Below, one piece after another: positions 40,223 through 50,016 of a stretch of 64,000 nucleotides of DNA; the first letter of the stretch is position 1, and every line of letters starts with the position of its first letter. The notes under the pieces are model-generated. The model saw nothing but the letters and a program-made list of their open reading frames with translations. It searched no databases and had not been told where the DNA came from. The DNA lies in assembly GCF_023703775.1 (NCBI RefSeq), contig NZ_CP098515.1:1-64000 (forward strand), given 5' to 3'. The translations under genes and the position numbers were made by a program. The DNA comes from Haloplanus sp. GDY1. Lineage in GTDB: Archaea; Halobacteriota; Halobacteria; Halobacteriales; Haloferacaceae.

Positions 40223-41632
40223 TCAATCCGAGAGAGTTCGCACGACGTTGTCGACGGTAAACAGCCGGATGTCGTCGCGCTCTTCAGCAGCTTCCACGAC
40301 GGATTGCTTGAATCCGTTCCGGCTGAACAGTGCGTACTGATACGCCGGTTCCTGGCCACCCTCAGGAGTCCAGTCCACGAGGGGTACTTCGTTCTCGAGG
40401 TGGCTGAGGATATCGTATCCAACTGGGTGTCGGCGGAATTTCGCTTCACCGACCACGAGCGTGTCTCCGTCTGTCGGTGCGACGATATCGATCTCCCGAC
40501 CGCTCCCATCCCACCAGTTACTTGGCTCCTCCACGAAGCGATACTGATCACCGTACTCGTACAGAATGGTCTGCTGGCACAGCCGTTCGAAGGTACCACT
40601 GACGAAGTCCGGAAGTTCCGGTTCGACGAGGTCTGCGTACGCATCGTCGCCGTACACTTCGTACCGAGCCGTTCGACCGTACACGAACCGAAACCAGAAC
40701 CGGAACAACGGGTCACTCGTCCGGTATCGCCCTTTTCGACTTCGGTCCGGATCGACCGTAGCCGGATAGTGCTGCTCGATGATTCGGAGATCCCGGAGTC
40801 GACTGAGGTAGTAGCCAACGCTCCCGCTGGTGATGCCAGCCGACTGTGCAATCTCGTTAGGCGTCCGGTTCCCCTCAGCCATCGACTTCAGCACCGCGAA
40901 GTACCGGTCGACCTCGTCGACCTCCCGGTGGAGTACGTTCTCGGGTTCTTCGTGGAGGCTCCCGTCCCGCTGGAGCAGCGTCCGTGTGACGTTCGCTTCG
41001 AGTGGTTCGTCGTCACGGACCGCCCTGAGATACTCTGGCGTTCCGCCGAAGATGCCGTAGGTCATCACCTGCTCGGCGGGCTCGTACGCAGGGAAGAACG
41101 ACAGCGCCGCATCGAAGGGGAGCGGTCCCACATCGATCTGTCCGTTCGGGTCTTTCGCCACTCGACCATAGAGCGGTCCCGAGCCGTCGAGTGCGTACTC
41201 GTACATCATTCCGATCGCTGAGCCCGTGAGGACGAACGTCGTCGCCGTCTCCGACGCCGTGTGATCCCAGACCCGCTGGAGAATCGATGGTAGCGCCTCA
41301 GTCTGCTCAACGAGATACGGGAACTCGTCGACGACGACAATCGCATCTTCCTCTGCGAGATACCCGAAGAGCGCCTCCCAGTCCTCTCGGATCCGCGTGA
41401 TACCTGGGTACACAGTTGCGGCATCACTCGCGAACGAGCTGAGTTGCTGTTCGGCGCTCCCTCGTGTCGCTTGGTAGTAGACAGCATCATCTCGGTCCTT
41501 GATTGACTCGAGAACGAGCGTGGTCTTTCCCATGCGCCGGCGCCCATATACCACAGCAAGTGATGCGCCCTCCGTCTCGTAGAGCGCTCGCAGCCGATCG
41601 AGTTCCCGTTCTCTGTCAACGAATCGCGCCAT
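40223..41632 (-). CDS. Archaeal DUF234-type ATPase with nuclease-like C-terminus
   Basis: This 469-residue protein has a P-loop ATPase of the archaeal ATPase/DUF234 group. Walker A is VVYGRRRMGKTTLV near residue 30; Walker B is IVVVDEFPYL. A winged helix (NEIAQSAGITSGSVGYYLSR) follows. The C-terminus has a PD-(D/E)xK-like core, REIDIVAPTDGDTLVVGEAK. Such proteins are common on archaeal mobile elements and suspected of DNA-cutting or maintenance roles. The start at MARFVDRERE follows a TATA box by about 25 bp, so it is probably leaderless. Confidence 0.85.
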   Translation of the reverse strand: MARFVDRERELDRLRALYETEGASLAVVYGRRRMGKTTLVLESIKDRDDAVYYQATRGSAEQQLSSFASDAATVYPGITRIREDWEALFGYLAEEDAIVVVDEFPYLVEQTEALPSILQRVWDHTASETATTFVLTGSAIGMMYEYALDGSGPLYGRVAKDPNGQIDVGPLPFDAALSFFPAYEPAEQVMTYGIFGGTPEYLRAVRDDEPLEANVTRTLLQRDGSLHEEPENVLHREVDEVDRYFAVLKSMAEGNRTPNEIAQSAGITSGSVGYYLSRLRDLRIIEQHYPATVDPDRSRKGRYRTSDPLFRFWFRFVYGRTARYEVYGDDAYADLVEPELPDFVSGTFERLCQQTILYEYGDQYRFVEEPSNWWDGSGREIDIVAPTDGDTLVVGEAKFRRHPVGYDILSHLENEVPLVDWTPEGGQEPAYQYALFSRNGFKQSVVEAAEERDDIRLFTVDNVVRTLSD

Positions 41633-41649
41633 ACCCTGCATTCAATCGG

Positions 41650-41671
41650 AGGGGTAAAAAGATGTTCCCCT
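41650..41671. promoter_or_regulatory. TATA-spanning inverted repeat of the DUF234 ATPase gene
   Basis: AGGGG and CCCCT flank TAAAAAGATGTT, whose minus-strand CTTTTTA is the TATA box about 25 bp from the ATG at 41632. A second repeat, CTTAG-TTGAAG-CTAAG, lies at 41674-41689. This is consistent with repression at the core promoter. Confidence 0.55.
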
Positions 41672-41754
41672 ACCTTAGTTGAAGCTAAGATAGTTCAACC
41701 TAACCAAATCTATAATATATTAGCTAGAACACAGGTAGCCGCGCTCCGAGAGAC

Positions 41755-41901
41755 ATGTCGTACACTATCGACTCCATCCTCGGCGCCCGGATCGTATTGG
41801 ATAGCTCCGCTCGATTCGCGGCAAGCGACACTAGGCACGTCGTCAGACACACCATCCAGCATCGCGGCCGGCGCGAAACGAACACCGAGGAGTGGAGTTA
41901 G
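41755..41901 (+). CDS. 48-residue hypothetical protein
   Basis: A short open frame (MSYTIDSILGARIVLDSSAR, then a basic tail) lies 40 bp after an AT-rich TATATTA promoter-like stretch (41712-41722). It ends 4 bp inside the convergent wHTH gene. No family is recognised. The promoter-like sequence gives some support, but chance is not excluded. Confidence 0.35.
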   Translation: MSYTIDSILGARIVLDSSARFAASDTRHVVRHTIQHRGRRETNTEEWS

Positions 41902-42449
41902 CTGGTCGCGCAGTCGGTGGCGTCGAGCATCCGCTCACGAGCGGCTTCGACGTCCGAATATAACTCGAGAGCGTGTTTGATGAAGCGTCGATCCTCCTCA
42001 ATGAGTTGCCAGTCTTGAACGACATCACGTCGCTCTCGGATCTCCGTACTCGACAAGGAACCATCCGCGAGAGACTGTTCGAGTTCTTCCCACGTCTCGA
42101 CGTTGTAGGTCTCCTGCCAGGCTTCGATTTTCTTGGCGATGGTGGTCAGTTCGTCTTGTAACTCCTCACGGGTGTGCCCCTCAATGAGCCGACGAAGCTC
42201 GTCGAACAACAACCGGGTGTAATCGGGTAGGTACAGCATCGACTCGTCCGCGTCAACCCGACGCAACTGCCCCCGATCGACGAGATCTTCGAGTTCTTGA
42301 TTCGTGGTACTCCAGGCCGTCTCGGCCTGCTCGCTGATCCAGTTGGTCGATCGGGGTTCACTGAGCGTGAGCGCGACCGAGCGAATCCGCTCTCGAGCGC
42401 TCATCGTCCCGGTCCACGACTGGACACCACCAGTGTGATCGTCTGTCAT
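41898..42449 (-). CDS. Winged-helix regulator, paralog of the gene at 2.9 kb
   Basis: The protein has 183 residues. The winged helix (RIRSVALTLSEPRSTNWISE, then NQELEDLVDRGQLRRVDADE) and the LPDYTRLLFDELRRLI segment match the gene at 2928-3431. The C-terminal helices (REELQDELTTIAKKIEAWQE) look like a coiled dimer interface. It neighbours the DUF234 ATPase on the same strand. It is a candidate regulator of a plasmid operon; the target is not known. Confidence 0.75.
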   Translation of the reverse strand: MTDDHTGGVQSWTGTMSARERIRSVALTLSEPRSTNWISEQAETAWSTTNQELEDLVDRGQLRRVDADESMLYLPDYTRLLFDELRRLIEGHTREELQDELTTIAKKIEAWQETYNVETWEELEQSLADGSLSSTEIRERRDVVQDWQLIEEDRRFIKHALELYSDVEAARERMLDATDCATS

Positions 42450-42564
42450 CCGGTTCCCCCCGTCTCCCCGTTCGCCCTACCTGCTCATATATGATTGTAC
42501 CATCTTGTATAATCAAGATAAGCCACTCCGATGGGTCAGTTAGGTGTATACGCTGGCTCTCGGC

Positions 42565-44235
42565 TCATAGCCACCGTCGTCGGAGCCAGTCCCTCAGTCG
42601 TGACCCGCCATCGTCCTCGGGTGGCGAATCTTCCGCCTCGTGCTCCGATGCGGGTGACCTGGGCGTCTGTTTCGTGGGGCCTATTACGTCTCGGTCATCA
42701 CTACGCGACTCCTCGATATCGAGGTCCCCTTCAGGCGGGGCAGCAGGCTCGCCCCGTGGGTCGATATCGTCCGTATCGGCCCCGTTCTCAAGTGGATCGT
42801 CGGAAAGAGACGCGTCGCTGGACTGGAGATCGAGCGCAATGCGGTACCATCGAAGGCGTGTTTCGAGGTCTGCGATCTGCTCCTCGTAGGCATCAAGCTG
42901 CTCCTGTTGTCGCCTAACCTTGGTTGCTAGCCGCTGGGCATCCTCGACCGCGTCCATATCGAGTGGTGGCACTGTACCGTCCGTCGATCCCTCAGTAGAA
43001 CGGTGCGGACCTGCTCCCGGAGTCGACGGGGAGGGAATGGTTCGTCCAGTCGACCTCTCTGATGTCTTCCGCAGGTCGACCCCATCATCCTCTTTCGGGT
43101 CGCTCGCCGGCGGGCTGTAATAGTCGTCGAGTTTGAGGAGGGTTCGAGCGATGCAAACCTCGCCGTACGTGGCCCCGTTCCCGAAGTGACGCCGGTCCCA
43201 TTTTTCGCGCATCAACCCAGATTCCCGGAACAGTTGGTCCATCCGCTCGGGGTCGCCAGCGGTCCAGAAGGCTAGATAAAAACACAACCCCATGTCTGCC
43301 TCCGACTGCGACGGATAGCGGCTATCCCGTCCACGCCACAGCGAATGATTGCCGTCGAGGAGCGCCTGGATAGTCGCCCCGCTCTTCGAGGCCGTCGCGC
43401 GCCTGAGCAGTTCCGCGTCCGGGAGGTCCACACCCGGACCCGCAACCTCGTCGATGGTTCGGGGCACGGGATCGGGCATTTCGGCCGGCGACAGTCCATG
43501 CAGTGCCGCCTCGAGGGCCGGATCGTCCACCGCTGGCGGGTCCCGGCCGAACTTCCGGCGCAGTCCAGAGTGCGGCCCCACCGGTTGGGCCGACGCCCCG
43601 TCCTCACTCGCACCCTGTAGGGTTCCATTCGAGGTCGCCTGGTCCGTCGCCTCGGTCAGCGTGATCGCCTCGTCGTCGCCGGCGGTCTGGACGAACTCGT
43701 GATGCACCGCGAGCAGGGCGTCCTGCCGGCGGGCGACCACATCGGGTGTCTCGGAGAGGTGCGCCCCAGTCACGGTGAAAAAGCGATCCCGGTCGTACAT
43801 CTCGACGTCGCCCCGGCGGTTCCGTCCCGGCGGGAGTTCCCCCTCGACGAGAACGTGGATGCCCGTCCCCGAGGGCGAAACCTCAGTGTAGGAATCGAGG
43901 CGGTCGACGATGGCGGCAGCCCACGGCGCCAGTTCCTCGCTGTTGGCGTCGCGACAGTGATCCAAGTCGACACCGACGATCCGCTCCTCTGGGTCGAATA
44001 CGAAACCCACGCCGTCGGTCCGGGTGGACGACTCGCGATGATACGTCACCGCCGTCTCGAAGCCTCGCCACGTTCCCGGATCGGTGGCACTTGCGAACAC
44101 CGTCCCGCTCGTCGGGTAGGGTTTGATCGGGACCTTCGTCGGCTTGCCGTCGCGGTCGTCTTCACGCCAGCAAATCCACTGCTCGAGGTCGGCCAACTGC
44201 GCGGGGATCGAATCGGTGTCGAGCGTCGGTGTCAT
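42565..44235 (-). CDS. Primase-polymerase (NrS-1-like)
   Basis: This 556-residue protein has an N-terminal PrimPol domain. QWICWREDDRDGKPTKVPIK and RIVGVDLDHCRDAN carry catalytic acidic residues near residue 115. SPSGTGIHVLVEGELP and MYDRDRFFTVTGAHL are the conserved beta elements. The middle (ATASKSGATIQALLDG, then EADMGLCFYLAFWTAGDPER) resembles the helix-bundle domain of NrS-1-type polymerases. The C-terminal third is low-complexity with a coiled coil. It could prime and copy plasmid DNA. Confidence 0.85.
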   Translation of the reverse strand: MTPTLDTDSIPAQLADLEQWICWREDDRDGKPTKVPIKPYPTSGTVFASATDPGTWRGFETAVTYHRESSTRTDGVGFVFDPEERIVGVDLDHCRDANSEELAPWAAAIVDRLDSYTEVSPSGTGIHVLVEGELPPGRNRRGDVEMYDRDRFFTVTGAHLSETPDVVARRQDALLAVHHEFVQTAGDDEAITLTEATDQATSNGTLQGASEDGASAQPVGPHSGLRRKFGRDPPAVDDPALEAALHGLSPAEMPDPVPRTIDEVAGPGVDLPDAELLRRATASKSGATIQALLDGNHSLWRGRDSRYPSQSEADMGLCFYLAFWTAGDPERMDQLFRESGLMREKWDRRHFGNGATYGEVCIARTLLKLDDYYSPPASDPKEDDGVDLRKTSERSTGRTIPSPSTPGAGPHRSTEGSTDGTVPPLDMDAVEDAQRLATKVRRQQEQLDAYEEQIADLETRLRWYRIALDLQSSDASLSDDPLENGADTDDIDPRGEPAAPPEGDLDIEESRSDDRDVIGPTKQTPRSPASEHEAEDSPPEDDGGSRLRDWLRRRWL

Positions 44236-44629
44236 AGGAATCCTGAGCGTGGTGGCGATCGGTATCGGATATGTGAGAGATTCGGATTACTGGCTTGCTC
44301 GTTACGCCGTTCACTCGGTTGATGTCTCAGAAATGTGTCTGGTGCGTGTTGGCCCGTCCGGCGACCGACGAGCACTCTCCACGACCGACTCTGTCCAGAC
44401 GGAATCAGACCCGACGTGCGAGCGACTTGTCGGGGTGAGCGAGGTGCGTCGTCTCCACTTCGAGTTGCAGGTCTCCAAACCGTTCGACAGCGCTCGCTTG
44501 TGGGTCTCCCGGTGAGCAACGGACCCCACCCTACTAAGCTATGTATTCGTCGAAGACCTGCATGGGCAGTCGAGCATCGCGGAGAGATGTTCCTGTGCGA
44601 TCTGAGGGCGCTAGGAGACCTGCAACTCA
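44236..44629. other. Intergenic gap between primase and coupling-protein genes
   Basis: About 390 bp with no coding sequence, repeat or recognisable RNA. Only weak TATA-like sequence (gatatgtgag near 44267) is visible, about 30 bp from the primase start on the minus strand. Confidence 0.35.
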
Positions 44630-47600
44630 TCACTCGCTCTCCTCGTCTGAGAATGCCTCCACGGCATCGATGAGGTTGGTCGCGCCGAGGATTCGCCACT
44701 CGGTCAGGTCACCGAACGTCTCTTCGGAGATCGTTTCATAATTGTTGATACTTTTGTATGGGACGTCACTCACTCGTCCCGCCTCGTGAAGGGTTCTGAC
44801 AAGTTCGTGGGCGGTGTCGTAGTTGGGGACGACCCACACCCGCAGAAGACCCTCGGTCCGAGCCATGTCGTCGTAGTGCTTGACGATCCACTCGGGTCGA
44901 AGATTCGTGACCACCTCGCCGACGCATCGGAGTCGCCGGGTACCGTCTGAGTGCTCAATAAACGCGGCGACATCATAGATAATCCCGCCCCCCATCGGCT
45001 CATAGTAAGTCTCGACAACGAACTCCTGACGCTCGATGTAGCGTTTGAGGTACTCGACGTACACTTTGTGCTGAACCTTCTCGTGCGGGTCGCCGGTGTT
45101 ACGACCGCGGTACAACGTCCGGTCGACCACCGTCTGTCCCTCGGGAGTGACGTAGTAGTACTTGCGGCCACGGATGCGCTGGATCTCCAAGTATCCGTAT
45201 TCCTCCAGTTTCGAGACATCGATGTCACTACCGGCGGTGTTCCTAATCGTAGTCATCGATTCCGTGAGGTCGTAGCCACCGAGTTCACCGTTCAGCGCGT
45301 CGATCACGCATCGGAGAAAACGACGTTCATCGTCGGTCAACGCCCCATCTCGCGCCACGTCGTTGGCGTCTTGTTCTGAGGTACCGCCATCTGACGTTCG
45401 GGATGTGGCATCGCCACCGGGTTGGGAGTCGGGATCGTCCGAGTCAGGTGTCCCGCTAGAGAGGCCATGTCGGGTCCGTACGGAGAGATCCTCCGAGGGT
45501 GTCGTGCCGGTACCCATGGTCGTTCCGAACTCATTCGAGCCCCCACCGGACCGAGAGCGTCCGTCTGCATGCTCGTTCGAGGACTGGTCGTCGTTCTGTT
45601 CCGACGATTGCTCGCTCGACGTGTCTGTGCTACTGCGCTTGCCATGACGCTCATCAGGATCCTCGTCGGTAGTCTGTCCGGTGTGTTCGGTCGCCTCCAC
45701 CGGCCTGTCGGTTCTACCGGAATTCGTGGCGCCAGCTCCCCATCGCGCAACACGCTGGGCAGCATCGGGCGGACAGTTCACTCCCGGCAGGAGGCAGTAG
45801 GTAAATCGCGTGCGCGACCACTGGAGGTGATCCGCCTCCTGATAGGTCTGTGCTTGCGCTCCCCCATCTCCGGGATCCGAGCGATACGTCCCAGGATGTA
45901 CGGGGTCGTCGCTGTCGCTGTGACCGGACGGAATCGGGAGCGGTTTGAGCGTCACCAGCTCCGGGGTGTCAGTCATGAACCCCGTATCAGGGAGTTGAGC
46001 CAGCCACTCCCCGCGAGGGAGTGAGGCAACCCGGTTGGCCAGCCCTTCAGCGTCCAAGTCCTCGTGGAACAGTGTCGTCGCGAGTTCGTCGTCGATGGCG
46101 AGCTTCCCGATTAGCTTGGTGTTGATGTTCCGGAGGATCTCCTTGTACGCTCGCGTGTCCAGCGCGTCGCGTTTGACCTGTTCAGGGAAGTGGACGATCA
46201 CCTCGAATGCGAGGGCGAACTCCCGAGCGTCGGGAATCATCTCGTTGCGGACCAGACCGGCTTTCAGCACCGGCGCGGCCTCGTCGATAATCAGGTTCAC
46301 GCAGTAGCCGTCCGCCGGGCCGGGGAGGTCCCGATCCCAGCGCTTGCGCAGCCGGACCCACGACCAGAGATAATCGAGCATCAGTACCGTGAACAGATTG
46401 CTCGAGGCTGGCCGGAGATCCCCCGTGTCGATGAGGACGACCGTCGTCGAGTCGAGTAGCGCATCCAGATTGAACAACATCTGGTCGTCAGCGTAGGTGT
46501 CGGCGGTGTCGTCCCACTCGGGAACAAAATTGAGCATCCGCCAGATGAAATCGCGTTCGCGGAGTTTGGTGATCCGATTCAGCACCGCGTCGATGGAGGT
46601 TGCAAATCGGCGTGGATCACCGCTGAGGTGACGTCTGAGCGTTTGATCGAGATCATTATCCGTCACCTTCGGGAGATACTGGTCGCCTTGTATCTCGGCG
46701 CCTGTTCGCTGCATCTCGATGACGGCCTTCTGCATCTCGGTAGCCGCCGTGAGCAGGTCGCTGATCGCGTAGGCGTCCTCGCCGTGGATGGGGTCGAAGA
46801 GCGCAACGATCAGGTTCGAGAGGATTTCCTGAGCGACGAACGCCTGGTTGTGCTGTTCCTCGCCGAGGACGTACGTGAGCAACTCGTTGTACCGATCCAC
46901 CTTCTCCTGGACGGCCGCCTCCCGCGAGATCCCGGCGGCGAGCTGCGGCCGAATGTCGAAGAACGGGAATGCCGGCAGTTCGCCGTTCGGCCCCGGCACC
47001 GGCAGATGGACGATGTCATCGAGGTCACCAAACCGGTGAAAGTGGGCCCGCTTGTACTCGCTGGCCATGCTGCCGCCCTTCTTATCGAAGATGAAGATCG
47101 GCCCGTCGAGTTCCGCGTAGGCGGTTAGCGCATCGTTGATCATCGCGGTGGTCTTCCCGCTGCCCGTCGTCGACGCCCGGAGGACGTGGTGGACGAGTTG
47201 TTCCGCGGTGAGGTGAACTGGAATATTCCGGCGTGAGAGTGCGGCTGTCTCCGCCTCGCCGATGCACATTCCGGTGTCGAAGGTCCGGAGCAGTTCTTCG
47301 TTGGTTGCGGTCAGTGGCGACCGCACGTCTGGAGCCCCACCAGACGCCCCGCGACTCGGCTTGGGAAGTGCCCCCGTGCTGGGGACGGTGACGAAGTTCG
47401 CGAGTTCGTCCGGGCTGGTGACGATCACTGGCGCGTCGTCACCGAAGCGATCTCTGAACCCGACGCGCCCGAGTTGGGCCTCGGTGAGTCGTCGGTACTC
47501 GCGGTCGGCGTCGCCAAGCACGCTCCCCTCGATCCCATAGTAGGGACCGCTAAGCGCGGTGAAGGCTCCCGCGATGCCACCGATGACGGCCGTGTCGCCG

Positions 47601-48775
47601 GCGGCTCTGATGGAAACATCGAAGGTCACAGCGGGCTGTTTGAGGTCGATCTGTCCCATCCGACTGTGCTGAGTGGACTGTCCACTAGCATCCGGGCCGC
47701 TGATGGTGCCCCCGATCTGTTCGGGTGTATCCGGGCGGTGACGCTGGCGTCGTTCCTCCTCGGAGGTTCCGAGCAGCGTCGCCGCCGCCTCTTGCTTGAA
47801 CGCGCTCCACATGCTCGTCGTTCCCATCTTGAGGTTGCGCTTGTGGCGTTCGGCATCCCTCGTCCAGTCGCGCTTCGGCGTGAACACTACCTGGTAGACG
47901 AACGGCTCGTCGGTCGCGAGCGCCTGTTCGAGGAGAACGCTCAACGGGGAGCGATACCCGTCGTCAGCGTCTAACGAAAGTTCGCTAAATCGCGAAAGCA
48001 GGGTCATCCAGTCGTTGTTCTTCGTCTCGACGCCGTGCCATCGGACGAATTCGGGAGGCTCGCGCTCGTCGGCGTCACTTAGGCCCTCACCCGTAAGTGG
48101 ATGAGCCGCCTCAATGTCGAGCGGCTCGAAGCCCTCCAGTTGACCGAGTTCGTCGATGCCTTCGAACTCGGCGAGTTGTGCGGCCTCCCCCGAGGCGGAT
48201 GGCTCGAATACTTCAGTGACGGAGAAGGGGACGACCTCGAAGTGGAACGACTCGGGGTACATCGCTCGAACGTTCGCCGCGAGCGTCTCGAAGGCTTCCC
48301 GCTCGTAGGGGCGGACGCCGAGGTAGAAGTCGAACCGCTGCGTGGCCCGTGGCTTGTGGATCAGGAACTCGAAGGTGAGACGCGTACTAACGAACGAGAG
48401 TCGCTGTTCGAGGCTGAAGGGCATCTGCCGGCCGCTCCCAGTTCGATAGAGTCCGTATAGCGCTTTGACGACGTGACCCGGCGTGACCTGCTCGCGGGCC
48501 GGTGTGATCTTGATGAATGGTCGTGCAGTGTCGTTCGACTCCGCGGCACTCGAAGAGTCGTCCGAATCCCCGTCTATGGAGTCGTCGTCCGCACTCGCCC
48601 CTGACGAGGTATTCTGTGCGTCGGTGGTCTCTGAGGTGGGCGAACCTTCTGAGTCTCCAGTGTCGATGTCGCTCGGGGCAGTACCCTGCAGGCGGGTCGC
48701 CACAGCCGTGCGGAGTTCGTCGTCGCTGACATCCGGTATTCGACCGCGATGCTTCGACCGATCTGGCTCACGCAC
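44630..48775 (-). CDS. TraD/VirD4-like conjugative coupling ATPase with C-terminal extension
   Basis: This 1381-residue protein should couple DNA to the transfer channel. Walker A is RASTTGSGKTTAMINDAL near residue 538, followed by IFIFDKKGG. Walker B is YCVNLIIDEAAPVLK near 828. Acidic spacers surround the N-terminal ~480 residues. A winged-helix-like region (near residue ~1200) precedes a C-terminal ~180-residue domain (EYLKRYIERQEFVVETYYEP, then IIYDVAAFIEH) with strand-acid patterns of a restriction-like fold. A GTG start is used. The size far exceeds bacterial VirD4 (about 600). Confidence 0.88.
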   Translation of the reverse strand: MREPDRSKHRGRIPDVSDDELRTAVATRLQGTAPSDIDTGDSEGSPTSETTDAQNTSSGASADDDSIDGDSDDSSSAAESNDTARPFIKITPAREQVTPGHVVKALYGLYRTGSGRQMPFSLEQRLSFVSTRLTFEFLIHKPRATQRFDFYLGVRPYEREAFETLAANVRAMYPESFHFEVVPFSVTEVFEPSASGEAAQLAEFEGIDELGQLEGFEPLDIEAAHPLTGEGLSDADEREPPEFVRWHGVETKNNDWMTLLSRFSELSLDADDGYRSPLSVLLEQALATDEPFVYQVVFTPKRDWTRDAERHKRNLKMGTTSMWSAFKQEAAATLLGTSEEERRQRHRPDTPEQIGGTISGPDASGQSTQHSRMGQIDLKQPAVTFDVSIRAAGDTAVIGGIAGAFTALSGPYYGIEGSVLGDADREYRRLTEAQLGRVGFRDRFGDDAPVIVTSPDELANFVTVPSTGALPKPSRGASGGAPDVRSPLTATNEELLRTFDTGMCIGEAETAALSRRNIPVHLTAEQLVHHVLRASTTGSGKTTAMINDALTAYAELDGPIFIFDKKGGSMASEYKRAHFHRFGDLDDIVHLPVPGPNGELPAFPFFDIRPQLAAGISREAAVQEKVDRYNELLTYVLGEEQHNQAFVAQEILSNLIVALFDPIHGEDAYAISDLLTAATEMQKAVIEMQRTGAEIQGDQYLPKVTDNDLDQTLRRHLSGDPRRFATSIDAVLNRITKLRERDFIWRMLNFVPEWDDTADTYADDQMLFNLDALLDSTTVVLIDTGDLRPASSNLFTVLMLDYLWSWVRLRKRWDRDLPGPADGYCVNLIIDEAAPVLKAGLVRNEMIPDAREFALAFEVIVHFPEQVKRDALDTRAYKEILRNINTKLIGKLAIDDELATTLFHEDLDAEGLANRVASLPRGEWLAQLPDTGFMTDTPELVTLKPLPIPSGHSDSDDPVHPGTYRSDPGDGGAQAQTYQEADHLQWSRTRFTYCLLPGVNCPPDAAQRVARWGAGATNSGRTDRPVEATEHTGQTTDEDPDERHGKRSSTDTSSEQSSEQNDDQSSNEHADGRSRSGGGSNEFGTTMGTGTTPSEDLSVRTRHGLSSGTPDSDDPDSQPGGDATSRTSDGGTSEQDANDVARDGALTDDERRFLRCVIDALNGELGGYDLTESMTTIRNTAGSDIDVSKLEEYGYLEIQRIRGRKYYYVTPEGQTVVDRTLYRGRNTGDPHEKVQHKVYVEYLKRYIERQEFVVETYYEPMGGGIIYDVAAFIEHSDGTRRLRCVGEVVTNLRPEWIVKHYDDMARTEGLLRVWVVPNYDTAHELVRTLHEAGRVSDVPYKSINNYETISEETFGDLTEWRILGATNLIDAVEAFSDEESE

Positions 48776-48921
48776 GAGAAGGCCTCCGATACCGTTCCCT
48801 GATCGTGGACGTATCGTCCGCCCAGTAGCTGGTGTGTGAGATGTACCGCTGGTGATGAGGTGTACTCATGGACGGGAGATTGACGAGGTCGAGAGGTGGT
48901 GCTGAATCGCGAGTGGGTAGC

Positions 48922-49311
48922 TCACCCGGCGATGAACTCGAGCAGGGAGACGAGGGCACCCAGCCCGAAGTACGCGACGACCATCGCAGCCCCACCCATC
49001 GTGAGTTTCATGCCGGTTTCGGAGCGCTGTGAGTTGTTCCGGGCGCTAAGCCAGACGATGAACCCCAACACCAGTATGGTCAATCCAGCGTACTGGAGCG
49101 TGATGTAGAGGACGTTGTACAGGTTATCGAGGATCGTCTCCCAACCGGATGTGTTTCCTCCGCCCCCGCCGACCGGCGCCTGTGCCGCAGCACCGCCGGT
49201 GAAGAAGACGAGGGTGACGAAGACCGCGATGAAGACGATCTCGAAACTCAGGATGGAGTTCAGACATTTGAGGCGATTCGACAGTCGGTTGACGGCGTGC
49301 TTGGGAATCAT
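48922..49311 (-). CDS. VirB2/TrbC-like pilin candidate
   Basis: This 129-residue protein has an N-terminal signal/TM region (FEIVFIAVFVTLVFFTGGAAAQAP) ending in AQA, a plausible signal-peptidase site, followed by a glycine-rich stretch. Two more hydrophobic helices follow (NVLYITLQYAGLTILVLGFI and MGGAAMVVAYFGLGALVSL). The cleavage-plus-two-helix layout is that of conjugative pilins. A triple 17-bp-period box array sits 45 bp upstream of the start. Confidence 0.65.
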   Translation of the reverse strand: MIPKHAVNRLSNRLKCLNSILSFEIVFIAVFVTLVFFTGGAAAQAPVGGGGGNTSGWETILDNLYNVLYITLQYAGLTILVLGFIVWLSARNNSQRSETGMKLTMGGAAMVVAYFGLGALVSLLEFIAG

Positions 49312-49355
49312 TGCACGGCCGCCGTTTGCGCCCAACTGTGATTGTAGTATCAGGT

Positions 49356-49404
49356 GTTCGCACTGCGTACCCGTGCGCGATGCGCACTCGTACGCGTTGC
49401 GTAC
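49356..49404. promoter_or_regulatory. Triple array of the 15-bp palindromic box
   Basis: Boxes at 49356 (GTTCGCACTGCGTAC), 49373 (GTGCGCGATGCGCAC) and 49390 (GTACGCGTTGCGTAC), each 15 bp with 2-bp spacers, so an exact 17-bp period. The array lies 45 bp upstream of the pilin ATG on the minus strand, just upstream of a TACTACAA TATA-like box, suggesting cooperative regulator binding. Confidence 0.8.
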
Positions 49405-49590
49405 ATGGTCCGTCTACCCCCGAAATATGCGTCTTTTGTGGGATGTAGAGTAACAGTTAAGATTGGTAACTACTCTCATAGGGATGAACTCGTAGTCGCA
49501 GTTCCCGACTGGTAGCATACAGGCAGTGACCACCATGGAAGTCAAAACTCCATCAGACGGCCCCGTCCTCACGAGGAGGTCGTCCCAGCC

Positions 49591-49854
49591 ATGAGCAGGA
49601 AGTCGATACCCGTCAGCGAACAAACCCGAGACCGCCTGCTCGCGTACAGCAATCGAAACCTACTGCAGGATCAGTCCTACGACGAGGCAGTGAACGAACT
49701 GCTCGACTGGCTCGAATTTCCCACGACCGACGAAATCTACCAGAACTACAGCGTCATCTGGGACGTTGTCCCGCGGATGTGCGATGAGACAGCTGAGCAA
49801 GAGGATTTTGAACCGCTGGTTCGGGTTGAGCCAGTCAGCGATCACGACGACTAG
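49591..49854 (+). CDS. VapB-like RHH protein
   Basis: This 87-residue protein has a ribbon-helix-helix-like N-terminus (KSIPVSEQTRDRLLAYSNRN, then SYDEAVNELLDWLEF), the pattern of archaeal VapB/DUF7557 antitoxins. No toxin gene follows. It may be an orphan antitoxin or a regulator of the neighbouring conjugation genes. It is flanked by minus-strand membrane-protein genes. Confidence 0.65.
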   Translation: MSRKSIPVSEQTRDRLLAYSNRNLLQDQSYDEAVNELLDWLEFPTTDEIYQNYSVIWDVVPRMCDETAEQEDFEPLVRVEPVSDHDD

Positions 49855-50016
49855 AGCATCCCGATCACAACTCCAGGAGAGCAGTCACCAACTGAGCCTC
49901 ACATTTTGCTCGGCTGTTCAAACATTCCTCAATCGAACCTTCCTGCGTGACGAAATCGCCCGAAATCCCCCCGTGGTTCCGCGTATTCTGTGACAGGCAA
50001 GGAATCTCCGACAGCG

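Noticed and set aside
40304-41221. Plus-strand open frame of 305 codons opposite the DUF234 ATPase
   Set aside because: Antisense shadow of a clear P-loop ATPase with no promoter or conserved residues of its own.
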